Part shown: positions 37,210 through 43,798 of the stretch, one piece after another | Numbering within the stretch: position 1 is the stretch's first letter | How the letters are laid out: the number at the start of each line of letters is the position of its first letter | Assembly (NCBI RefSeq): GCF_014269225.2 | Contig: NZ_CP077097.1 | Span: 2,553,001 to 2,617,000, forward strand | Reading direction: 5' to 3' | From: Pseudomonas anuradhapurensis | GTDB taxonomy: Bacteria > Pseudomonadota > Gammaproteobacteria > Pseudomonadales > Pseudomonadaceae | Length of the DNA stretch: 64,000 nt | The notes under the pieces: generated by a model | The model's input: only the letters and a program-made list of their open reading frames with translations | What the model was told of the DNA's origin: nothing | The model's database searches: none | Program-made: the position numbers and the translations under genes

Positions 37210-37267
37210 CCGGCTCCCACTTTGGCCGCATCGATCTCAAGCCATGCGCAGCCACTGTGGGAGCCGG
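37210..37267. repeat. Inverted repeat CCGGCTCCCAC...GTGGGAGCCGG
   Basis: Arms of 11 bp with a 36-base spacer. GTGGGAGCCGGCTTGCCGGC is another REP form of P. putida-group genomes. It lies in the gap between atoE and the XRE-cupin regulator. Confidence 0.65.
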
Positions 37268-37360
37268 CTTGCCGGCGATGGCCTGCGCAGTAGCCCCAGC
37301 ATTTCCTTGGCAGTCCACGTATCATTGCCCGGCTGCTTTCGCCTGGGAATCCGCGTTTAT

Positions 37361-37903
37361 ATGTCTATCCGATTGAAACTGCTGCGCAAGAAACTGGGGA
37401 TGACCCTGGAAACGCTGGCCGAAAAGACCGCCATGACCAAAAGCTACCTGTCCAAGGTCGAGCGTGGCCTGAACACACCGTCGATCGCCGCCGCGCTGAA
37501 ACTGGCGCGGGCGCTGAACGTCAATGTCGAAGAGCTGTTCGCCGAAGAACAGGCCGGCCAACACCGTTACAGCCTGGTGCGCCATGCCCAGCGCCAAGCC
37601 CTGGTGGGTGACGGGGCAGGGCCGGGGTACGCGGCCTTGACCAGCCAGGTCGGGCAACGCAGCCTGTTGCCATTCCTGATCCAGCCCCCGCTCGAGTTCA
37701 GCGACCCCACCTTCAAGGAACACCTTGGCGAGGAGTTCTTGTTCGTCCACGCCGGCCAGGTAGAAGTGGACTTCATGAACGAACGGGTGCTGCTGGAGCA
37801 AGGCGATGCCCTGCATTTCAACGCCCAGACACCGCATCGGTTGCGCTCGGTGGGGCCGTTGCCAGCGCAGTTGCTGGTGGTGGTGCACCACGCCGATGAA
37901 TGA
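37361..37903 (+). CDS. XRE-family regulator with C-terminal cupin (180 aa)
   Basis: The N-terminal helix-turn-helix (about residues 5-60; LGMTLETLAEKTAMTKSYLS, VERGLNTPSI) is followed by a short linker and a cupin (about 105-178; EEFLFVHAGQVEVDF, GDALHFNAQTPHRL). This SinR/PuuR-like layout senses small metabolites. The start at 37361 (MSIRLKLLRKK) fits the family; the longer frame runs through a repeat. Position suggests regulation of atoE or an unrelated distant operon. Confidence 0.88.
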   Translation: MSIRLKLLRKKLGMTLETLAEKTAMTKSYLSKVERGLNTPSIAAALKLARALNVNVEELFAEEQAGQHRYSLVRHAQRQALVGDGAGPGYAALTSQVGQRSLLPFLIQPPLEFSDPTFKEHLGEEFLFVHAGQVEVDFMNERVLLEQGDALHFNAQTPHRLRSVGPLPAQLLVVVHHADE

Positions 37904-38051
37904 AGCCACGGAGCCGTAGTGCCCCGGCCGTTGCCTTTCTCAGCGATGAAACGCTATCAGCGCCGACGGAGCACGGGCATGCACAATTTGTCTGTCGTTT
38001 TTTTGACGAATCGCTCGGGCGCCTATTGAATTTTATTATTGTGTCGAATCA

Positions 38052-38080
38052 TTGACGCATTGCCATTGTGCTCATAAGCT
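38052..38080 (+). promoter_or_regulatory. Candidate promoter of the small PEP-CTERM-like gene
   Basis: TTGACG (38052-38057), 17-base spacer, TAAGCT (38075-38080), 73 bp before the ATG at 38154. It lies in a stretch (37990-38150) that is clearly AT-richer than the rest of the window. The -35 is good, the -10 weak. Confidence 0.35.
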
Positions 38081-38153
38081 CAATTCAACAGCGAACAACT
38101 CCTGCACTACCACGCCAATAACTTATTGATTTTCCTCTTTAAAGGAGGGGCGT

Positions 38154-38330
38154 ATGCGCACGGCTCTGATAATCAAATCGATGTCTTTGCTGGCGCTGTT
38201 AAGTGGCGCGGCGCGCGCAGCGGATTTATATATCAACCAGAACAGTGTCATCCCCGTGTCAACCGCAGGTTGGCTGTTTGCCTTTGCCGTCGTTGGTTTT
38301 GTGGCAGTTGCCAATAGAAGGAAGATCTGA
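38154..38330 (+). CDS. Small exported protein with PEP-CTERM-like sorting tail (58 aa)
   Basis: A complete short gene with a very strong Shine-Dalgarno (AAAGGAGG, 6 bases before ATG). Residues 1-22 are a signal peptide (basic start, SLLALLSG core, ARA cleavage site). The mature part is only about 12 polar residues (ADLYINQNSVIP), then IPVSTAGWLF, a hydrophobic helix (FAVVGFVAVA) and the basic end NRRKI. This order, short Pro motif, aromatic W-L-F, helix and final Arg/Lys cluster, is that of PEP-CTERM/VPLPA-type exosortase signals, though Pro-Glu-Pro is degenerate (P-V-S). It stands 230 bp before the exopolysaccharide export genes. No exosortase was seen in the window. An ordinary small inner-membrane protein is the alternative. 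Confidence 0.72.
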   Translation: MRTALIIKSMSLLALLSGAARAADLYINQNSVIPVSTAGWLFAFAVVGFVAVANRRKI

Positions 38331-38351
38331 GCGGCTGCGGCCGCGCCTTCC

Positions 38352-38379
38352 TTGTCAATTTGCCATCCGTTGCTATATT
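38352..38379 (+). promoter_or_regulatory. Sigma-70 promoter candidate for the export operon
   Basis: TTGTCA (38352-38357), 16-base spacer, TATATT (38374-38379): five of six bases match the consensus in both boxes. Predicted transcription start near 38386, giving a 5' leader of about 175 bases with GGA motifs, including one in the ribosome binding site. Confidence 0.55.
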
Positions 38380-38560
38380 GCCAGTAGCCCTTGAAGGTCC
38401 ACGGTTGCTGGCAGCGTAGCCCAGGCTGCACAGCGTCAAGGTGAAGGCCTCCAGGCAGGTGAGGCGGTCGCGGCGGGCGTATGCCGCAATGCGGAGCGAG
38501 CGTTGGTGGGCTGTTCTCATTCAGTGCTCTTCGTCGGGCCTTTGGGCCGGAGGGACCCTC

Positions 38561-39115
38561 ATGGTGCGTTCAATGTTTGCCGCGTTCTGCCTGTTGATGC
38601 TGGGGGCCGGTGCCAGCAATGCCGAACCGAACAGTACCTACCTGCTCAGCCCCGGCGATGTGGTGATGGTTTCGGTGTGGCAGGAAGACAGCCTGCGTCA
38701 GGAAGCCACGGTACTGCCCGATGGCAGTATTACCTTTCCCCTGGCCGGGCGTATCGAAGTTGCCGGGCTGGATGTAACGGCGGTGGAAAAACAAGTGGCC
38801 GCCAAACTCGAGAAATTCCTCCCCGACCCGAACGTCAGTGTGGTCGTCAAGAGCATCGCCGGCAACCTGGTTTATGTTCAGGGCAAAGTGATCAAGCCCG
38901 GGCCGGTACAAATGGCCGGCCCTACTGCAGTGCTGCAGGCCCTGAGCATGTCCGGCGGCCTGGACAAGTTTGCCGATGAAAGCGAAATCAAAGTCGTGCG
39001 GGGTGCCGGCGCTTCCCAAAAAATCCTGCCTGTGCGATATAAAGACCTGGTGTCGGGCAGGGACATGTCCACCAACATCCAACTTAAGGCTGGCGATACG
39101 CTGGTCGTTCCTTGA
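38561..39115 (+). CDS. Polysaccharide export protein, Wza-like OPX (184 aa)
   Basis: Periplasmic/outer-membrane export component. A signal peptide (cleavage near ASNA, residue 21) is followed by the Poly_export domain (about 25-105; YLLSPGDVVMVSVWQEDSLR, VLPDGSITFPLAGRIEVAG) and one SLBB domain (about 108-184; VYVQGKVIKPGPVQMAG). No Cys follows the signal peptide, so it is not a lipoprotein, and it lacks the C-terminal amphipathic helix of Wza; it may need the barrel protein encoded next to span the outer membrane. The ATG at 38561 follows GGAGGG. Confidence 0.93.
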   Translation: MVRSMFAAFCLLMLGAGASNAEPNSTYLLSPGDVVMVSVWQEDSLRQEATVLPDGSITFPLAGRIEVAGLDVTAVEKQVAAKLEKFLPDPNVSVVVKSIAGNLVYVQGKVIKPGPVQMAGPTAVLQALSMSGGLDKFADESEIKVVRGAGASQKILPVRYKDLVSGRDMSTNIQLKAGDTLVVP

Positions 39116-39139
39116 TCTTGCCTTTAATAAGAACACTTA

Positions 39140-40255
39140 ATGCCTCTTCTTAGAACAACTCGCATTGCAACGGCAATCTTGGTCTTGCCATTTACCGACG
39201 CCGCCCTGGCGGCAAATTGGCAGTCGACGGTGGTAGTACCGACCTCCGTCGAATACGACAGCAACCCTTTGCTGCTGTCGTCGGATGAAAAGGGCATAAC
39301 GCGCACGATCATCGCGCCCGATTACACCCTGATCGGCACTTTCGACCGTGATGAATTGCGCTTGGGGCTGGGCATGCATGTCATGCGTTCGTCCGACACG
39401 GCCGTGGTGGACAACCGTGAGGACCCGGATGTGAGCCTGGGCTGGCAACGCCAGACCGAACGTGGGCGCTTTGGCCTGCTGGCGCGCTACAACGAAAGTT
39501 CGACGCTGTCGGGGACAGTGCTGGATACCGGTGTGGTCACCACCGATGGCACGCAGAAGCTCTATACCCTGACCGGCAACTGGAGCCAGGCAGTCACCGA
39601 ACGTAGCACCTTGAGCAACGAGACCACCTACAACCGGGCGCGTTATGACATCAGCACGCTGACCGGTTACGACGAACTGGGCAACGTGTTCACCTGGACC
39701 TACGCCTGGAGCGAGCGGGCCGATGTGTACAGCCGCTTTGACGTGCGCCGCTACGAGCCCGAGCAGGACCAGACGGCAACGGCTTCGAACAGTTACAGCC
39801 CGGCGATTGGCGTCAAGTATCAGTTGTCCGAACGCCTCAGCGCCGATGTCCACGTCGGTGCCACTGAAGTCTCCGGTAACGAAGGCGGTGGGCGTGGCGA
39901 GGGCGGTGTGGCGCTGCTGTACACCGGTGCGCGTGCCCTTGCCAGCTTCACTGCCGAGCGCAGCACGGTGGCCAGCGCCGAGGGCGGCTTCGCCCAGCTG
40001 GACCAGGTGCGCGGTGTATGGAGTTACGCGGTCAGCGAGCTGACCCGGGTGGGGGCGGACGCCGCCTGGCAGGACAGCAAAGGGCAGACACCCAACACCC
40101 TGCAGACCTACAGCGTGTGGGCCAGCCGCGAGTTTTCGCCGTACTGGGACCTGCGCCTGTCGCTGATGTACAAGCAACGGCAGCAGGATCGCGAAGCCGA
40201 TGCGAGCGCTACGATCGTGGGTTTGACGTTGACGTACAGGTACCCCGACATCTGA
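39140..40255 (+). CDS. Outer-membrane beta-barrel protein of an EPS locus (371 aa)
   Basis: Signal peptide (to about ALA, residue 24), then repeated beta-strand-like stretches with alternating aromatic and polar residues, starting VVVPTSVEYDSNPLLL and ending with an aromatic final strand (VGLTLTYRYPDI). The Y/F-D-S-N-P/L start and the position between OPX and PCP genes resemble the outer-membrane barrels (TIGR03016-type) found in PEP-CTERM/exopolysaccharide loci. Likely role: outer-membrane channel or anchor for the polymer together with the OPX protein (inference). Start 24 bp after the OPX stop. Confidence 0.8.
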   Translation: MPLLRTTRIATAILVLPFTDAALAANWQSTVVVPTSVEYDSNPLLLSSDEKGITRTIIAPDYTLIGTFDRDELRLGLGMHVMRSSDTAVVDNREDPDVSLGWQRQTERGRFGLLARYNESSTLSGTVLDTGVVTTDGTQKLYTLTGNWSQAVTERSTLSNETTYNRARYDISTLTGYDELGNVFTWTYAWSERADVYSRFDVRRYEPEQDQTATASNSYSPAIGVKYQLSERLSADVHVGATEVSGNEGGGRGEGGVALLYTGARALASFTAERSTVASAEGGFAQLDQVRGVWSYAVSELTRVGADAAWQDSKGQTPNTLQTYSVWASREFSPYWDLRLSLMYKQRQQDREADASATIVGLTLTYRYPDI

Positions 40256-40274
40256 ACTTCAGGCAGGTGGCCCC

Positions 40275-41837
40275 ATGAAGTCTGACTACGAACTGTCCCT
40301 CAGAGATTACATCGCCATTATCAAGGACCGTGCCCTGTTATTGGTGGTGAGTATCGTAGTCATTCTGGCGGCGACCGTCGCAGTCGCGGTGATGGTGCCA
40401 CCGATCTATCAGTCGGCCGGCACCATCCTGGTGGAGTCGCAGCAGATTTCCCCCGAGCTGGTGTCGACCAACAACACCAGCTTTGCCGACGAACGCATCG
40501 AGGTGATTCGCCAACGAGTGATGACCCGCGAGAACCTGCTACGCATCATCGACAAGTACAACCTGTTCGCCGACGAGCGTTTCAGCGAAAGCGACAGGAT
40601 CGACCAGATGCGCAGTGCCATCGTGGTCCAGCCGCTTACCACCTATGTACGCGGGCGGGGGGAAGCGACCGTGGCGTTCAATGTGTCGTTCGAGCACAGG
40701 CAAGCGCAAGTGGCCAAGCAAGTCGCTGATGACCTGGTCACGCTGTTCCTCGACGAGAACCTCAAGCAGCGCACCGAGCGCGCCAACGAAACCACCGAGT
40801 TCCTGACCCAGGAAGCGAACAAGCTGGGGGCCGAACTGGCCAGCCTGGAGAACCAGCTGGCAGACTTCAAGCAGGCCCATGCCAACGCCTTGCCCGAGCA
40901 CCAGACCCTGCGCATGAACATGCTGTCGCGCTCGGAGCTGGAATTCCGCGAAGTCGACCGCGACTACAAGGCCGCCCAGGAAGAGCTGCGTTACCTGGAG
41001 CTGGAATTGTCCGCGGCCAATGCCGGGCTGGCCACCAAGGTTGGCGAGGGCCCGCGGGCGACGACTGCCGACGAGCCCCAGGACCTGCCAAGCCTGAAGG
41101 CCGAGTATGCCCGGCTGCTGAGCCGCTACAAGGAAGCCCACCCCGACGTGGTGGCGGTCAAGCGCAAGATCCAGGCACTCCAGGCCAGCGGCAACGCAAC
41201 AGCGGCGGTTTCCACCGGCAACCTCGATGCCGCGCGCGTGCGGGCCAAGATCAGCGCGGCACAGGAGCGCATCGCGTCGCTGGCCGAGCAAAAACGCGAA
41301 CTGACCAGGAAGATGGAAGGCTACGAGGCCGAGATTCTCGAGGCGCCGCAGGTCGAGCGTGGCCTGGTGACCTTGATGCGTGACCATGACAACGCGCGCA
41401 AGAAGTACGAGGAAATCCGTGCCAAGGAGATGGGCGCGAAGATCACCGAGAGCCTCGAGCAGGAAAACAAGGCCGAGCGCTTTGTGCTGCTGGAACCACC
41501 GCTGCTGCCCGAGAAGCCGATCAAGCCCAACCGCAAGAAGATCGCCGCCCTGGGCCTGGTGCTGGCACCGGCCGGGGGTGGTGCGCTGGTGATGCTGCTG
41601 GAAATGTTCAACCAGCGTATTCGCGGCGTCGGCGCCCTGGAGAACCTGCTGGGCAGACGCGTGCTGGTGGCGCTGCCATACATCGATACCAAGGCCGACG
41701 TGGCCCGGCGCAAGCGTTGGCGCAACTGGCTGTTGCTGGCGGCGCTGGTACTGGTGGCTATCCTGATGGTGCTGGTGCACGTGTTCTACCTGCCACTGGA
41801 TGTGCTGTTGTTCAAAGTCATGTCTCGGTTTGCATAA
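40275..41837 (+). CDS. Polysaccharide chain-length determinant (PCP/Wzz family, 520 aa)
   Basis: Inner-membrane co-polymerase that sets chain length. First helix about residues 20-42, then the Wzz domain (PPIYQSAGTILVESQQ), a long periplasmic coiled coil (about 165-335, heptads rich in Glu/Leu/Lys) and a second helix about 483-505. The layout matches the PEP-CTERM-locus PCP type, which lacks a cytosolic kinase domain; the kinase is encoded by the next gene. Segment EAPQVERGLVTLMRDHDNARKKYEEI is the usual GNVR-like region (residues about 355-380). Confidence 0.92.
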   Translation: MKSDYELSLRDYIAIIKDRALLLVVSIVVILAATVAVAVMVPPIYQSAGTILVESQQISPELVSTNNTSFADERIEVIRQRVMTRENLLRIIDKYNLFADERFSESDRIDQMRSAIVVQPLTTYVRGRGEATVAFNVSFEHRQAQVAKQVADDLVTLFLDENLKQRTERANETTEFLTQEANKLGAELASLENQLADFKQAHANALPEHQTLRMNMLSRSELEFREVDRDYKAAQEELRYLELELSAANAGLATKVGEGPRATTADEPQDLPSLKAEYARLLSRYKEAHPDVVAVKRKIQALQASGNATAAVSTGNLDAARVRAKISAAQERIASLAEQKRELTRKMEGYEAEILEAPQVERGLVTLMRDHDNARKKYEEIRAKEMGAKITESLEQENKAERFVLLEPPLLPEKPIKPNRKKIAALGLVLAPAGGGALVMLLEMFNQRIRGVGALENLLGRRVLVALPYIDTKADVARRKRWRNWLLLAALVLVAILMVLVHVFYLPLDVLLFKVMSRFA

Positions 41838-41848
41838 GGAAAGCAGCG

Positions 41849-42655
41849 ATGGACGGGACCAAGCCGGCTGTTGGCCACACGCTTCACCCGGTGACCCCGG
41901 GTACCCCGCAGGCATTGTCTCCAGCCCCTGGCACGGCGCTGAGGGAAATGCCTGGCGAGTTCGACTACGTCAACACCAAGGTGGTGCCGCTGCGCGCCGA
42001 GCACCTGGAGCGTCACCGCATCGTCGCGTACAACAAGAACTCCAGCATGAACGGGCCGATCGACCTGCTGCGCACGCAAGTGCTCAGGGCGATGGACGAG
42101 AATGGCTGGCGCACCCTGGCCATCACCTCGCCAACGCCTGAAGCGGGCAAGACCGTGCTGGCCATCAACCTGGCCATGAGTATCGCCCACCACACCACCA
42201 GGACTGCATTGCTGGTGGACTTCGACCTGCGTCGGCCCAAGGTCGGCAGCAGCCTGGGCCTGCCCATGGAGCAGTCATTGAACGAGTTCCTGAGCGACCA
42301 GGCCGAGTTGCAGGACTGCCTGGTCAACCCGACGCTGCCACGCTTCGTGGTACTGCCCACGCGGGTGCCGGTGCCGATGTCCACCGAAATGCTGTCGTCG
42401 CCCAAGGTGAGCAACCTGGTCAGCGACCTGCGCAACCGCTATGAGTCGCGCATCTGCATTTTCGATTTGCCACCGTTGCTCAGCTCTGACGATGCGATCA
42501 CCGTGATACCCAAGTTCGATTGTGTATTGCTGGTGGTGGCCAACGGCATGAACAACAAGAAGGAAATCGAGGATTGCCTGCACCACCTGGCCAGGGTGAA
42601 CCTGGTCGGCACGGTGTTGAACAAGGCAGACGAGCAACCGCGAACCTATTACTGA
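41849..42655 (+). CDS. Bacterial tyrosine autokinase of the EPS system (268 aa)
   Basis: BY-kinase that controls the PCP. Walker A SPTPEAGKT at about 94-102 (an Ala in place of the usual Gly), Walker A' LLVDFDLRRP at 121-130 and Walker B ICIFDLPPL at 202-210. The C-terminus ends RTYY, a very short version of the Tyr cluster that is phosphorylated. Start ATG at 41849, 11 bp after the PCP stop, with AAGGAAAG upstream. Resembles the CpsD/CapB and PEP-CTERM-locus tyrosine kinases. Last gene of the forward export module; convergent with galE. Confidence 0.88.
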   Translation: MDGTKPAVGHTLHPVTPGTPQALSPAPGTALREMPGEFDYVNTKVVPLRAEHLERHRIVAYNKNSSMNGPIDLLRTQVLRAMDENGWRTLAITSPTPEAGKTVLAINLAMSIAHHTTRTALLVDFDLRRPKVGSSLGLPMEQSLNEFLSDQAELQDCLVNPTLPRFVVLPTRVPVPMSTEMLSSPKVSNLVSDLRNRYESRICIFDLPPLLSSDDAITVIPKFDCVLLVVANGMNNKKEIEDCLHHLARVNLVGTVLNKADEQPRTYY

Positions 42656-42715
42656 ACCATTTGCTGCCAGGCAGGCATAGCGCATACCCGCTGCCACAGG
42701 TGTGCCCGGCGTGCC

Positions 42716-43690
42716 CTAGCGCTGGCGCATCAGCCATGGATACTGCAACTCCCACTGCCACGCATGCCGCACGATCTGTTCCAGCTCGGCAAACTGCGGG
42801 CGCCAGCCCAGTACACGCATGGCCTTGCCAGCATCCGCCACCAGCCGCGGCGGGTCGCCCGCACGGCGCGGGGCATCGAGGCTGCGAATCCGTCGGCCGG
42901 TCACGCCACCGGCGGTATCGATAACCTGCTGCACCGAGAAGCCCAGCCCATTGCCCAGGTTGAACGCGGTGCGTTCGCCACCTGCCAGCAGGTAATCCAC
43001 CGCCAGCGCATGGGCCGTCGCCAGGTCGGCCACATGCACGTAGTCGCGGATGCAGGTGCCATCCGGCGTGTCGTAGTCGCGGCCAAACACCGTGATCGCT
43101 TCACGCCGGCCCGAAGCGGCCTGCAGGATCAGCGGGATCAGGTGGGTTTCCGGGTCATGGCATTCCCCCAACTGGCCCTGCGGGTCAGCGCCGGCGGCGT
43201 TGAAATAGCGCAGGCACACCGACTTCAGGCCGTAGGCGCGGTCGAAGTCCTCGAGAATCTGTTCGACCATCCACTTGCTCAGCCCATAGGGGTTGATCGG
43301 CCCCTTGGCATGCGCTTCGTCGATCGGCACATACTGCGGGTTACCGTAGACGGCAGCGCTGGAAGAAAACACCAGGTGCCGTATGCCGGCATTGACCATG
43401 GCCTGCAGCAGGCTGAGGGTCGCCGCGACATTGTTCTGGTAGTACTTGCCGGGCACGCTGACCGACTCGCCCACCTGGATGTACGAGGCAAAGTGGAACA
43501 CCGCATCGAAGCGGCAAACAGCGAACAGCACATCCAGGGCCGGCTCGTCGGCGATGTCCAGTTTCGCCCACTGCACACCAGGGCTGGGTGAGACCAGATC
43601 GGCCACTACCACCTCATGGCCAGTACCGAGCAGATGCTTGACCATGTGCGAGCCAATGTAGCCTGCGCCACCGACAACCAGAAACTTCAT
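42716..43690 (-). CDS. galE: UDP-glucose 4-epimerase (324 aa)
   Basis: NAD-dependent extended SDR that interconverts UDP-glucose and UDP-galactose. The cofactor motif GGAGYIGSH is at residues 7-15, the catalytic pair Ser and Tyr is in SSSAAVYG and NPYGLSKWMVE (Y-x-x-x-K), and RYFNAAGADPQGQLGE and GTCIRDYVHVADL are diagnostic of GalE. The start at 43690 is the normal family start. It provides UDP-galactose for the polymer. Transcribed against the export genes, after the glycoside hydrolase gene, in the order wzy-hydrolase-galE. Confidence 0.93.
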   Translation of the reverse strand: MKFLVVGGAGYIGSHMVKHLLGTGHEVVVADLVSPSPGVQWAKLDIADEPALDVLFAVCRFDAVFHFASYIQVGESVSVPGKYYQNNVAATLSLLQAMVNAGIRHLVFSSSAAVYGNPQYVPIDEAHAKGPINPYGLSKWMVEQILEDFDRAYGLKSVCLRYFNAAGADPQGQLGECHDPETHLIPLILQAASGRREAITVFGRDYDTPDGTCIRDYVHVADLATAHALAVDYLLAGGERTAFNLGNGLGFSVQQVIDTAGGVTGRRIRSLDAPRRAGDPPRLVADAGKAMRVLGWRPQFAELEQIVRHAWQWELQYPWLMRQR

Positions 43691-43798
43691 CCAAGCCTCC
43701 TGGACTCTGCTGTTGTTCAGCCGCAGTGAATCATCCCTGGTCAAGACCGGGCGGGCGCTTCAGCTACAGGTCTGTTTGAGGGTAGATGGCCATATGCC

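Noticed and set aside
38126-38317. 63-residue frame overlapping the PEP-CTERM-like gene
   Set aside because: Wrong frame: it lacks a ribosome binding site and its product has no signal peptide, while the frame starting at 38154 has both.
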